From Spongiibacter sp. IMCC21906 (GTDB taxonomy: Bacteria > Pseudomonadota > Gammaproteobacteria > Pseudomonadales > Spongiibacteraceae): 64,000 bases of DNA. The DNA lies in NCBI RefSeq assembly GCF_001010805.1, contig NZ_CP011477.1:2309001-2373000 (forward strand), given 5' to 3'. The translations under genes were made by a program, and so were the position numbers. The notes beneath the pieces are model-generated. The model worked only from the letters and a program-made list of their open reading frames with translations, ran no database searches and had not been told where the DNA came from. Positions 1 to 8,414 of this stretch are shown here, one piece after another (position 1 is the first letter of the stretch; each line of letters opens with the position of its first letter).

Positions 1-376
1 TCATACTCTCGGCCGGATGTATTAAAACAATTTTTTTGCCGTCTTCACGATGAGCCCGCTGCACAGCAAAGCTCTGTAATTCTCTCACTTGGTCGACAGC
101 AATTTGACGCTTACCTTCCGGGGGCTCCAGCGCCTTAAAATCCGGATGCTGCCGGTCTTTACACCAAAGACAAGACTGGCATTTTCCGCAAGCCATCGCC
201 GCTTGGGGCTGCTCACATAGCAAATAAGCGGCAAATGCCTTGGCAAACCGGTATTTGCCGATTCCTTCTGGACCTGACAATAAAATCGCATGGGGCAGGC
301 GATCTTGGTCTTGCAGCGCATTTAAAGTCTGCCAGTAATCACTTTGCCAAGGATAGGCCAGCAGCGCCTCACTCAT
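1..376 (-). CDS. holB: DNA polymerase III delta' subunit, N-terminal part (gene runs off the left edge)
   Basis: This is the first 125 residues of the clamp-loader delta' subunit, which helps load the beta sliding clamp during replication. The visible protein begins MSEALLAYPW and carries the AAA+ start typical of HolB: RLPHAILLSGPEGIGK (the P-loop region) and then a zinc-finger-like cluster CGKCQSCLWC followed by HPDF. The ATG at 376 overlaps the end of tmk by eight bases (ATGAGTGA), which fits translational coupling. The order tmk-holB after mltG is the usual gammaproteobacterial one. The C-terminal part lies outside the window, so its completeness cannot be judged. Confidence 0.93.
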   Translation of the reverse strand, partial: MSEALLAYPWQSDYWQTLNALQDQDRLPHAILLSGPEGIGKYRFAKAFAAYLLCEQPQAAMACGKCQSCLWCKDRQHPDFKALEPPEGKRQIAVDQVRELQSFAVQRAHREDGKKIVLIHPAESM

Positions 377-1016
377 GCGAATCCCTGTGTTGCTGGATCA
401 ACTGGGTGATAATGCCGCGAATATCAGACTGCACCTCGACCAAAGGCCGATTGGCATCTATCACACAAAATCGCGAGGGCTCAGCGGCAGCTCGCTGCAA
501 ATAACACTGGCGAACGTCTTCAAAAAAAGTAAGCTTTTCTTGCTCAAACCGATCCAGCTTGCCGCGCTGTCCTGCTCGACTCATGCCCACCTCTACCGGC
601 GCATCCAGCAGCAGCGTTAAATCGGGGCGCAACTCGCCTTGCACAAGAATTTCAAGCTGGGCAATGGTGGCGTCGCCCATCTGGCGAGCGGCACCTTGAT
701 AGGCAAAAGTGGCATCGGTAAATCTATCGCACACCACCCATTCTCCCTGATCAAGCCTGGGAAGAATCAACCCGTGCAAATGTTGAGCTCGGGCCGCAAA
801 AACCAATAGCAGCTCGGTCATGGTCGCCACCTGCTCTTCTCGCGGATTCACCAACAATCCTCGAATATCTTCGGCAAGCGGTGTGCCCCCGGGCTCCCGG
901 CTCAGCACATGGGCTTGAGATGCCGCATCCAGCAACTGGGAAATCAGCGTCATATTGCTGGATTTACCAACACCTTCGGTGCCTTCAACGGTAATAAAGA
1001 GTCCTCTTTGGCTCAT
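369..1016 (-). CDS. tmk: Thymidylate kinase
   Basis: Phosphorylates dTMP to dTDP with ATP in the cytoplasm, the last dedicated step of dTTP synthesis. The 215-residue length is normal for the family. The P-loop GTEGVGKSS spans residues 12-20, REPGG (40-44) binds the substrate, and the DRF motif lies near residue 97. Basic residues lie in the lid (RAGQRGKLDRFE, near 146-157) and not in the P-loop, as in type II bacterial enzymes. It starts six bases after the mltG stop and overlaps holB by eight bases, so mltG-tmk-holB is almost certainly one transcript. Confidence 0.97.
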   Translation of the reverse strand: MSQRGLFITVEGTEGVGKSSNMTLISQLLDAASQAHVLSREPGGTPLAEDIRGLLVNPREEQVATMTELLLVFAARAQHLHGLILPRLDQGEWVVCDRFTDATFAYQGAARQMGDATIAQLEILVQGELRPDLTLLLDAPVEVGMSRAGQRGKLDRFEQEKLTFFEDVRQCYLQRAAAEPSRFCVIDANRPLVEVQSDIRGIITQLIQQHRDSHE

Positions 1017-1021
1017 ATACT

Positions 1022-2101
1022 CTATTTTTCCAGTGCCGGTTTGGGTGTAGGCGATTTTATTGTTGACGGCGGCGCCGAGCGATAATCGCTACGTCGTTTT
1101 AACTGATAGAGCCGTACCGCCGCCTCGTGGGCTTTAAGCGTTGCCGAGAACTGATGGGTACCATCGCCTTTGGCAACAAAAAACAGGGCATCACCATCGC
1201 CAGGATGCAGGGCGGCATTAATCGCTTCCCGTCCCGCCAACGCAATCGGCGTCGGTGGCAAGCCGTGATGACGATACGTATTAAACGGATTGCTGTCGTC
1301 TTTTAAATGCGACAGCCGTAAATTTCCCCGGTAATCTGCGCCCAGACCATAGATGACCGTGGGGTCGGTTTGCAAGCGCATCCCCGCAGCCAAGCGGCGT
1401 GTAAAAACACCAGCAATCGCATCCCGTTCGTAAGCCACACCGGTTTCTTTCTCGATGATGGAGGCCATAACCAGCGCCTGATGTGGCGACTCATAAGGTA
1501 AGCCCGCATCCCGAGCTTGCCATTCCTCCTCCAGCACTCTTAACATTTTGCGGTAAGCCCGCAACAAAATAGAGGCTGGCGAATCGCCCCGATGAAAATC
1601 GTAGGTATCGGGAAAAAACAAGCCTTCCGGGGAGTCTGCCAAAGGCTCTTTCACCCCCAGCAATGCCCACAAGCTGGCATCCGCAGCTAAGGTTTGCGTC
1701 TGAAGGTTCTCTTGCTGCTCCAGGTATTTAATAACTTGTGCAAGAGTCCAGCCTTCTACCAGTGTCAGCTGATGACGTACAACCTCACCAGCTTGCATCA
1801 TCGCCAAGGCATCAGCTACGGTCTGGCCCTCATTGAGGCGATATTCACCAGCGCGAATTTGCGCCGCAGGCGGATACAAACGACCATAAATTTTCAGTGC
1901 CGAGCCGCTTTCAATTAGACCTTGGCTTTGCAGCTGATTCACCATCGCCGAGAAACCCGTACCAGGCGGCAAGACGAAGGCGGCTTGATCTTCTATCTTC
2001 AACGTTGTCGTCAAGTTACCTTTTAAGTACCAAGCGCCAACGAGCAACAATAGAATAAGAGGCAATAATCCCGCTAACACGACGCGGAAGACTTTAATCA
2101 A
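1022..2101 (-). CDS. mltG: Endolytic murein transglycosylase (YceG family)
   Basis: Inner-membrane lytic transglycosylase that cuts nascent glycan strands and is thought to set strand length. With the start used here there are 359 residues: a membrane anchor at about 4-24, a LysM-like region, and the YceG catalytic domain with the catalytic Glu in ASIIEKETG (about residue 217). No ATG is available. Two TTG codons are possible, at 2116 and 2101; I chose 2101 because AGGAG lies seven bases upstream, inside the end of pabC. That start overlaps pabC by eight bases. The start choice is an inference; the function is clear. Confidence 0.93.
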   Translation of the reverse strand: MIKVFRVVLAGLLPLILLLLVGAWYLKGNLTTTLKIEDQAAFVLPPGTGFSAMVNQLQSQGLIESGSALKIYGRLYPPAAQIRAGEYRLNEGQTVADALAMMQAGEVVRHQLTLVEGWTLAQVIKYLEQQENLQTQTLAADASLWALLGVKEPLADSPEGLFFPDTYDFHRGDSPASILLRAYRKMLRVLEEEWQARDAGLPYESPHQALVMASIIEKETGVAYERDAIAGVFTRRLAAGMRLQTDPTVIYGLGADYRGNLRLSHLKDDSNPFNTYRHHGLPPTPIALAGREAINAALHPGDGDALFFVAKGDGTHQFSATLKAHEAAVRLYQLKRRSDYRSAPPSTIKSPTPKPALEK

Positions 2102-2918
2102 GAAACAACTCCTCAAACTCTTTTTGTAATTGGCGGCTCACCGGGCCAATATTTTTTTGATAGCACTCGATAGCCGTTACCGGCCAAATGCCAAAAACGC
2201 TATTACAGACAAAGACCTCGTCAGCCTCTCGAAGGTCGGAAACCCCCAGGCGAGTTTGCGCAACAGGTAGCCCGTTCGTCGCGGCGTAGCGCAGAATCTT
2301 ATCACGCATAATACCTGCCACTCCGGCTTCATCAAGCACCGGCGTCAACAGTCGATTGTTATTAACCAAAAACACATTGCTTTTGGTGGCCTCAATCAAT
2401 TTACCATCTCGGGTAAACATCAAGCCTTCATCAACCCGCCGCTGTTTTAGTTCGCTTGCCGCCAACACCTGCTCAAGACGGTTAAGATGTTTTACTCCCG
2501 CCAATCTGGTTTGAGTGGCTAATGGTGTCTGACATATCGCGAGCTTTACCCCGCCATGCCAATTGGGGTTTTCCGACGGCCCGGCAGAGACCATGAGTAG
2601 ACGCTCCCCAACATGGGTATCGGGACAATAACCCCGGCCGGTATTTTTTCGATATACAATAATCTTCAGTATCGCAGACTGGCCCTGGTGGCGGCTCAGC
2701 TCGGACTCGATTTCAGATGAAATCAAACCTCTATCTAGCTGTATTCCAATAACTTTTAAGCCACTCTCCAGCCGATCTACATGCTCCGAAAGCCACAGGG
2801 GCTCGCCACGCTTGAGCAACACCGTTTCAAACAGGCCATCGCCATACGCTAAACCACGATTGGCAGCCTCCAGCTCACCACGTTTGACACCGTTATGAAC
2901 CCAAGCGGGACTAAGCAT
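2094..2918 (-). CDS. pabC: Aminodeoxychorismate lyase
   Basis: Fold-type IV PLP enzyme that converts aminodeoxychorismate to 4-aminobenzoate and pyruvate for folate synthesis. The 274-residue protein shows NRGLAYGDGLFET near the N-terminus, the likely PLP lysine in GVKHLNRLEQ (Lys143), and IEATKSNVF, the conserved loop of branched-chain aminotransferase relatives. The frame stays open further upstream to 3062, but that stretch lies inside fabF. The ATG at 2918 lies four bases after the fabF stop and gives the normal length. A D-amino-acid or branched-chain aminotransferase is possible by fold, but the position between fabF and mltG argues for PabC. Confidence 0.93.
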   Translation of the reverse strand: MLSPAWVHNGVKRGELEAANRGLAYGDGLFETVLLKRGEPLWLSEHVDRLESGLKVIGIQLDRGLISSEIESELSRHQGQSAILKIIVYRKNTGRGYCPDTHVGERLLMVSAGPSENPNWHGGVKLAICQTPLATQTRLAGVKHLNRLEQVLAASELKQRRVDEGLMFTRDGKLIEATKSNVFLVNNNRLLTPVLDEAGVAGIMRDKILRYAATNGLPVAQTRLGVSDLREADEVFVCNSVFGIWPVTAIECYQKNIGPVSRQLQKEFEELFLD

Positions 2919-2922
2919 ACCG

Positions 2923-4167
2923 CTACAAGTCCAAACGACTAAAGAGCAGACTGCCATTGGTGCCGCCAAAGCCAAAGGAATTAGAGAGCACAGTATCAAT
3001 TTTACGTTCTTGAGCTGTATTGGCGACGTAATTGAGCGGGCAATTTTCGTCAACGTTATCAAGGTTTATCGTCGGGGGTGCCACTTGGTCTCGCATCGCC
3101 AAAATACTGAATATCGCCTCAACTGCACCGGCAGCACCCAACAAGTGACCCGTCATGGATTTAGTCGAACTTACCGCGATAGATTGCGCCGCACTTCCCA
3201 TCAATTTTTCAACGGCGCGACTTTCAGCCACATCCCCTGCAGGGGTCGAGGTGCCATGGGCGTTGATGTAGTGAAGCGCATCCGCGTTTAACCCCGCATC
3301 GAGCAAAGCATTATTCATGGCCGTGTAAGCGCCGCGGCCATCCTCCGGCGGCGAAGTCATATGAAAGGCATCACTGCTCATCCCAAAACCAATCAACTCG
3401 GCATATATTTTTGCCCCCCGGGCTTTGGCATATTCCAGCTCTTCTAATACCAGCATGCCGGCACCGTCTCCCAGTACAAAACCATCCCGATCTTTGTCCC
3501 AAGGCCGACTGGCCAGCTCTGGCTCATCATTACGGGTAGACATTGCCCGGGCGGCGGCAAAGCCCCCCACTCCCACCGGTGTCGTGGCCATCTCGGCGCC
3601 ACCCGCCAGCATCACATCGGCATCGCCATAGGCAATCATCCGCGCGGCCATACCAATATTATGGGTGCCCGTGGTGCAAGCCGTGGCTATCGCGACAGTG
3701 GGCCCCTGCAAGTTGTATTTAATAGACAATACGCCAGCGATCATATTGATAATGGCGCCAGGGACAGTAAACGGAGACAGTTTACGAGGCCCGCTTTTTT
3801 CAACAATCAATCGGCTGTTTTCAATAAGACCGACGCCACCAATCCCCGAACCAATTGCCGCCCCTGCGCGCTGGCAATTAGCTTCGGTAATCTCTAAACC
3901 AGAATCACTCATCGCCTCTGCAGCTGCAGCAACACCATAATGGATAAAAGGATCGAAGCGCTTGGCTTCTTTTGGCGCCATAAAGTCATTGACGTCAAAA
4001 TCTTTAATTTGACCACCAAAACGCGTGGCGTATTGGGATACATCAAAACGAGTTATCGGGGCGATGCCACTTTTTCCAGCAAGAATATTATCCCAACTTT
4101 GTTTTACGGTGTTGCCCAAGGGGCTCACCATTCCCATTCCTGTTACCACAACACGCTTTCTAGCCAT
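2923..4167 (-). CDS. fabF: 3-oxoacyl-ACP synthase II (KAS II)
   Basis: Condenses malonyl-ACP with acyl-ACP to elongate fatty acids, including the temperature-sensitive C16:1 to C18:1 step known for the family. The 414 residues match the E. coli length. The catalytic Cys is in [10 protein letters not shown] (Cys164), and the two active-site His are in [11 protein letters not shown] and TGHLLGAAG. The start is [10 protein letters not shown] at 4167, with a GGGGGA ribosome-binding site upstream; the frame remains open to 4233, but this would add 22 residues foreign to the family. A strong terminator lies between acpP and this gene, so expression probably depends on read-through or a promoter in the gap. 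Confidence 0.97.
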   Translation of the reverse strand: MARKRVVVTGMGMVSPLGNTVKQSWDNILAGKSGIAPITRFDVSQYATRFGGQIKDFDVNDFMAPKEAKRFDPFIHYGVAAAAEAMSDSGLEITEANCQRAGAAIGSGIGGVGLIENSRLIVEKSGPRKLSPFTVPGAIINMIAGVLSIKYNLQGPTVAIATACTTGTHNIGMAARMIAYGDADVMLAGGAEMATTPVGVGGFAAARAMSTRNDEPELASRPWDKDRDGFVLGDGAGMLVLEELEYAKARGAKIYAELIGFGMSSDAFHMTSPPEDGRGAYTAMNNALLDAGLNADALHYINAHGTSTPAGDVAESRAVEKLMGSAAQSIAVSSTKSMTGHLLGAAGAVEAIFSILAMRDQVAPPTINLDNVDENCPLNYVANTAQERKIDTVLSNSFGFGGTNGSLLFSRLDL

Positions 4168-4252
4168 ATTGATGTCCCCCGGCGATGTAATCTGTCGGAT
4201 GATATCCTTGGTAAAAGTCGAACCAAGGAGCAAAATTAAAAGAATTCAGGCA

Positions 4253-4287
4253 TAAAAAAAGCCGTTCTAACTTCATAGTAACGGCTT
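4253..4287 (-). terminator. Rho-independent terminator after acpP
   Basis: Read on the minus strand, AAGCCGTT pairs with AACGGCTT across a 13-base loop and is followed by seven T. It lies 37 bases past the acpP stop. It would let acpP be transcribed in excess of the downstream fabF-pabC-mltG genes. Confidence 0.85.
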
Positions 4288-4323
4288 CTATAAACGGATA
4301 AACCGTTTTTGGATCAATACGAA

Positions 4324-4557
4324 TTAAAGGTTTTCTTTAATGTAATCAATCGCCAGTTTAACAGTCGTGATTTTTTCAGCTTCTTCATCAGGAATTTCAG
4401 TTTCGAATTCCTCTTCCAAAGCCATAACCAGCTCTACTGTATCCAGAGAATCAGCGCCCAGGTCTTCTACGAAAGATGCAGACTCCTGCACGTCTTCTTC
4501 CTTAACACCTAGCTGCTCAGCAACAATTTTTTTGACGCGTTCTTCAATGCTACTCAT
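4324..4557 (-). CDS. acpP: Acyl carrier protein
   Basis: Small acidic carrier of growing acyl chains for FabD, FabG, FabF and acyltransferases such as those fed by PlsX. The 77 residues have the phosphopantetheine attachment motif GADSLDTVE, with the modified serine at Ser37, and the usual acidic helices. It is flanked by gaps of 213 bases upstream and 156 bases downstream, the latter holding a terminator. This isolation fits a separate, abundant acpP mRNA, as is known in related bacteria. Confidence 0.98.
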   Translation of the reverse strand: MSSIEERVKKIVAEQLGVKEEDVQESASFVEDLGADSLDTVELVMALEEEFETEIPDEEAEKITTVKLAIDYIKENL

Positions 4558-4770
4558 GGTCGTTGATGACTCCTGATTAATTTTAAGTTTTGGGCTGACC
4601 TGTCGCGACCCGGAATACCATCATCGCTTATAAATAGGCCAAGCTACCGAGTTCGTGTTTTGTACTGCTCAGCACTTGGGCGCTAATTCTACCCCGTCTA
4701 AAAGCGCTTGTGCATCCAAAAAGGCGAAAAAATCACACTTCTGCTATAAAAACATTTATATAACAGATGT

Positions 4771-5508
4771 TTACGCCATATACATGCCACCATTTACATG
4801 AATGGTTTCGCCAGTAATATATCCGGCGGCATCACCAGCAAGAAATGCCACTACCGCAGCAATCTCTTCACTCTCTCCCAAGCGCTGTAGAGGAATCTGC
4901 GATTTAAGTGCATCGCGTTGTTCTTCCGGCAGTTTCTTGGTCATATCCGTGTCAATAAAGCCCGGCGCCACAGCATTTACCGTAATTCCTCGAGAGCCAA
5001 TTTCACGGGCCAAGGCGCGGGTAAAACCATTCATACCCGCCTTTGCAGCTGCATAGTTAGCTTGTCCAGCGTTGCCCATAGAGCCAACAACCGAGCTCAC
5101 ATTCACAATACGACCCCAGCGCGCTTTAGTCATGCCACGCAAACACGCTTTAGAAAGACGGTATAAGGAGTTGAGGTTGGTATCAATCACGTCGTACCAC
5201 TCATCATCTTTCATGCGCATCATGATGTTATCTTTGGTGATACCCGCATTGTTCACCAGTACCTGCGGCGCGCCAAATTCTGTATTAATTTCCTTTATCA
5301 ACGCATTGACTGAGTCACTGTCTGCGATATTCAGCACACGGCCAACGCCGCTCAATCCTGCATCTTTAAAACCTGCGGTAATGGCCTCGGCACCCGATTC
5401 AGACGTAGCCGTACCAACCACTTGCATTCCCGCTGCTGCCAAGGCGTGGGCAATGGCTTTACCGATACCTCGACTGGCCCCGGTAACCAGTGCAATTTTC
5501 TCTGACAT
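4771..5508 (-). CDS. fabG: 3-oxoacyl-ACP reductase
   Basis: NADPH-dependent short-chain dehydrogenase that reduces 3-oxoacyl-ACP in each elongation cycle. The 245-residue protein has the cofactor motif TGASRGIG (9-16), NNAG (86-89), and the catalytic triad Ser139, Tyr152 and Lys156 in VSSVVGSMG...NYAAAKAG. The C-terminal ITGETIHVNGGMYMA is typical of FabG. The start has a GGGAG site (AAGGGAGAACGCTATG). It lies 15 bases after fabD in the plsX-fabD-fabG run. Its place in the fab cluster makes FabG the best call among many SDR paralogues. Confidence 0.97.
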   Translation of the reverse strand: MSEKIALVTGASRGIGKAIAHALAAAGMQVVGTATSESGAEAITAGFKDAGLSGVGRVLNIADSDSVNALIKEINTEFGAPQVLVNNAGITKDNIMMRMKDDEWYDVIDTNLNSLYRLSKACLRGMTKARWGRIVNVSSVVGSMGNAGQANYAAAKAGMNGFTRALAREIGSRGITVNAVAPGFIDTDMTKKLPEEQRDALKSQIPLQRLGESEEIAAVVAFLAGDAAGYITGETIHVNGGMYMA

Positions 5509-5523
5509 AGCGTTCTCCCTTAT

Positions 5524-6468
5524 TTATGCTTTTAGCGCCGCCAATGCAGCGTCCAGAGTTTCTGGTGATTCAATATTCAAACACGTGAGCGATTTTTGAA
5601 TGCGCTTGCTCAAGCCACTCAGCACCTTACCCGGGCCGCACTCTACCGTGGTTTCAATGCCTTTATCTAACATTGTTTCTACGCAAGAGACCCACTTCAC
5701 AGGACTGTAAATCTGCTCAACCAGCAACGCCTTAATTTTGACAGGATCGCTCTCGGTTTGACCGTGAACATTGTGAACAACAGCCAGCTCAGGACTAGCT
5801 ACATTCAAATCCGCTAGCGCCGCTTCTAGCTTTTCGCCCGCAGGCCGCATTAAAGATGTATGGAAAGGCGCGCTTACTGGCAGCGGCATTGCGCGCTTAG
5901 CGCCAGCGGCTTTCAACAACTCAATAGCCTTATCTACCGCGGCCACTTGGCCAGCAATAACGACCTGTCCCGGCGAATTAAAATTCACAGCTTCAACAAC
6001 ACCCGCATCACTGGCTTGCTGGCAAATCTCTATTATTTTTGCATCATCCAACCCCAGTACCGCAGCCATAGCGCCTTCGCCAACTGGCACCGCTGTTTGC
6101 ATGGCTTGGCCCCGAGCTCTCACTAATTTTACCGCATCCTCAAACTGCAGGCTGCCCGCACACACCAATGCTGAAAACTCGCCCAAACTATGGCCCGCCA
6201 TTAACGCGGGAACGGCACCACCTTGTGCTTGCCACAACCGCCACACGGCAACACTGGCAGTGAGCAACACGGGCTGAGTGGTCTCGGTAAGATTCAGTTG
6301 CTGCTGCTCGCCATTCTGCACCAGGTCCCACATATCGTAGCCGAGAGCTTGTGAAGCCTCGTCAAAGGTATGCTTGATACCGGGGTGAGCGGCGGCCAAT
6401 TCTGCCAGCATACCCACTTTTTGCGAGCCCTGGCCTGGAAATACAAATGCAACTTGGGGTGTCGTCAT
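5524..6468 (-). CDS. fabD: Malonyl-CoA:ACP transacylase
   Basis: Transfers malonyl groups from CoA to ACP, supplying the extender unit for elongation. The 314 residues start with FVFPGQGSQKVGM, the glutamine-bearing motif of the oxyanion hole. The nucleophile is Ser94 in AGHSLGEFSALV, and the catalytic His lies in APFHTSLM near residue 204. In E. coli fabH sits between plsX and fabD. Here fabD follows plsX after 36 bases with no fabH, as in Pseudomonas. Confidence 0.97.
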   Translation of the reverse strand: MTTPQVAFVFPGQGSQKVGMLAELAAAHPGIKHTFDEASQALGYDMWDLVQNGEQQQLNLTETTQPVLLTASVAVWRLWQAQGGAVPALMAGHSLGEFSALVCAGSLQFEDAVKLVRARGQAMQTAVPVGEGAMAAVLGLDDAKIIEICQQASDAGVVEAVNFNSPGQVVIAGQVAAVDKAIELLKAAGAKRAMPLPVSAPFHTSLMRPAGEKLEAALADLNVASPELAVVHNVHGQTESDPVKIKALLVEQIYSPVKWVSCVETMLDKGIETTVECGPGKVLSGLSKRIQKSLTCLNIESPETLDAALAALKA

Positions 6469-6504
6469 TACCTCATCCTTATTGATTTATTTGCAAAAAG
6501 AACA

Positions 6505-7518
6505 TTATTTTTTCGCCACGGCCTGCAACTGCGCTTCAATCTGTTTCGGTAGATTCAATTCGCAGGCCTGTACTGCATGGCGAATGGCATTTTGAAAACT
6601 GCTTACTCCCGAGCGACCATGGCTTTTTACCACCACGCCCTTGAGGCCTAATAAAGCCGCACCATTGTACCGCTCTGGGTTGATTTGCTGGCGAAAAGAA
6701 CGCAACAGCGGCTTGGCAGCCATTCCAACCAGCCGTCCATACGTTGTCTGCTTAAACTGCGCAACCAAACCTTCACCAATAAACTTCGCCGTACCCTCAC
6801 ATACCTTAATCGCGACATTACCGACAAAGCCTTCACAGACAATGACATCCGCAGCATCACCGAGAACATCACCACCCTCAACAAAACCGACGTAATTTAA
6901 GCTTTGATCATTTTGAATAAGCTCCGCCGCCTCCCGCAAATAATCCTTCCCTTTCTGCAGCTCCTCGCCAATATTCAATACCGCAATACGGGGCGACGGC
7001 TTGTTATCGAGAATACTGACCAGAGCACTGCCCATTACCGCAAATTGATACAGCTCTTGGGCATCACACTCAATGTTTGCCCCCAAATCCAGCATATACG
7101 TGTGACCGGCACGGGAAGGAATGGGGGCACAAATAGCGGGCCGATGTATACCCGACAAGCGCTCAATCATAATGCAGCCCATCGCTACTAAGGCACCGGT
7201 ATTACCGGCACTGACCACCGCACTGGCTTTATGGTCACGCAACAATTCCAGGGAAAGGGCCATAGAAGAATCACGCTTTTTTCGCACAGCGACAGAAGGC
7301 TTTTCATCCATAGTGACTATGCTTTGGCTGTGCACAATGGCGAGACGTGAAGAATCGTAGCGCTTACCTGACAAGGTCGCCGCAATCGCGTCTTGGTCAC
7401 CGACCAAAGACAAGTGGAGTGAAGGGTTCTCGCTTAGGGCAGCAAGAGAGGCAGGAATAGAAGAACGGAGACCGAAGTCTCCGCCCATTGCATCAACGGC
7501 TATTCGCAGTGATGCCAC
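6505..7518 (-). CDS. plsX: Phosphate acyltransferase PlsX
   Basis: Converts acyl-ACP to acyl-phosphate, which feeds PlsY in phospholipid synthesis and so links the fab genes to membrane synthesis. The 337-residue protein opens with LRIAVDAMGGDFG, the PlsX signature. GNTGALVAMG and FVGNVAIKVCEGT are further conserved blocks. It lies eight bases after rpmF. The order yceD-rpmF-plsX-fab is widely conserved and probably ties lipid synthesis to ribosome supply. Confidence 0.96.
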   Translation of the reverse strand: MASLRIAVDAMGGDFGLRSSIPASLAALSENPSLHLSLVGDQDAIAATLSGKRYDSSRLAIVHSQSIVTMDEKPSVAVRKKRDSSMALSLELLRDHKASAVVSAGNTGALVAMGCIMIERLSGIHRPAICAPIPSRAGHTYMLDLGANIECDAQELYQFAVMGSALVSILDNKPSPRIAVLNIGEELQKGKDYLREAAELIQNDQSLNYVGFVEGGDVLGDAADVIVCEGFVGNVAIKVCEGTAKFIGEGLVAQFKQTTYGRLVGMAAKPLLRSFRQQINPERYNGAALLGLKGVVVKSHGRSGVSSFQNAIRHAVQACELNLPKQIEAQLQAVAKK

Positions 7519-7526
7519 TTATCAAC

Positions 7527-7706
7527 TTAGTCGTCTTTACCGGCGACGACTTTACGGCCGCGATAGAAGCCATCTGCAGATACATTGTGACGCAGATGCT
7601 TTTCACCGCTGGTCTGATCAACCGACAGGGCAACACCCGTTAACGCGTCGTGTGAACGGCGCATTCCGCGGCGCGAACGTGTCTTTTTACTTTTTTGAAC
7701 AGCCAT
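7527..7706 (-). CDS. rpmF: 50S ribosomal protein L32
   Basis: Small basic large-subunit protein of 59 residues that starts [20 protein letters not shown] and contains the block [21 protein letters not shown]. It has no cysteine, so it is the zinc-independent form of L32. A GAGGA ribosome-binding site lies upstream of the ATG. It sits 29 bases after yceD and eight bases before plsX in a classic yceD-rpmF-plsX arrangement. Confidence 0.97.
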   Translation of the reverse strand: MAVQKSKKTRSRRGMRRSHDALTGVALSVDQTSGEKHLRHNVSADGFYRGRKVVAGKDD

Positions 7707-7735
7707 GGCTCAACAATTCCTCGTACTAAAATAAG

Positions 7736-8266
7736 TTAGTCTTTGGGCTTTAATTGCCCTAACACCGAAAACGGTGATTCGCCCTTCTCTTCTTCTACCA
7801 CTTCTGGACTCTCTGGCCCAAATGCCGCTGAGGTTGGTGCAGAACACTCCTCCGGTGCATGGTAGTTGACGAAAGGCGTGTTCAAAATCAATTCGTCTTG
7901 TAACAGCTCTGCCAGCTCCAACGCCTCTTCCCCTAAAATCAGCGGGTCCAAGGATCTTGGTAACGCCTTGGCCTGATCATCAGTCCAGACTATTGCCAAC
8001 TCGAAACGGCCAGTGACATTGAGTGACTTGGGTTGCAAGCATCGCTCACACACCACATCAACCTCAGCATTCAGCTCTCCATCCAAGCGGAAAAAGCCTT
8101 GTTCATCACGGTAGAAGTGAAAATCGGCTGCGACCGAGCCTCGATCTGTGGCCAAACCCGCACAAAAGCGCGGCAACTTCGCAACGTCCTCGAAGGCAGA
8201 GATTTCGGCACCAGTCGAGGCAAATTTTCGTGCATCTACCAGCTTTGGCAGGGGCTGTCTTTGCAT
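7736..8266 (-). CDS. yceD: YceD family (DUF177) large-subunit rRNA accumulation protein
   Basis: DUF177 protein of 176 residues. In E. coli and plants relatives are tied to 23S rRNA accumulation; the exact activity is not known to me. The conserved centre is DVVCERCLQP, and the C-terminus has an acidic stretch followed by NPFSVLGQLK-like residues (SPFSVLGQLK). The N-terminus LPKLVDARKFA fits pseudomonad relatives and supports the ATG at 8266. There is no Shine-Dalgarno sequence. A near-consensus promoter ends only nine bases upstream, so the mRNA should begin within two or three bases of the ATG. It heads the rpmF-plsX-fab operon. Confidence 0.92.
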   Translation of the reverse strand: MQRQPLPKLVDARKFASTGAEISAFEDVAKLPRFCAGLATDRGSVAADFHFYRDEQGFFRLDGELNAEVDVVCERCLQPKSLNVTGRFELAIVWTDDQAKALPRSLDPLILGEEALELAELLQDELILNTPFVNYHAPEECSAPTSAAFGPESPEVVEEEKGESPFSVLGQLKPKD

Positions 8267-8275
8267 AGGCGCGCA

Positions 8276-8304
8276 ATCATAGGGATTTCAAGGATACTTG
8301 TCAA
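8276..8304 (-). promoter_or_regulatory. Sigma70-type promoter of yceD-rpmF-plsX-fab
   Basis: On the minus strand TTGACA (8299-8304) and TATGAT (8276-8281) are separated by 17 bases, a near-perfect match to consensus. The -10 box ends nine bases before the yceD ATG, so a normal start site would leave a leader of about two or three bases. Confidence 0.8.
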
Positions 8305-8414
8305 AGCAAACTGCTGACTTAACACGAAAAATTCGGCTTTTGATAGCATTGCAAAGTAGCTGACGTAGAATCTAGCCGTCATGAATAAATCCGCTCACCT
8401 AACCAGAGAAAATC

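Noticed and set aside
2919-3062. N-terminal extension of PabC reaching into fabF
   Set aside because: It would overlap the fabF coding end by 140 bases, and its hydrophobic sequence is foreign to PabC.
4168-4233. N-terminal extension of FabF by 22 residues
   Set aside because: The extension does not match the family, and the internal ATG at 4167 has the ribosome-binding site and usual N-terminus.
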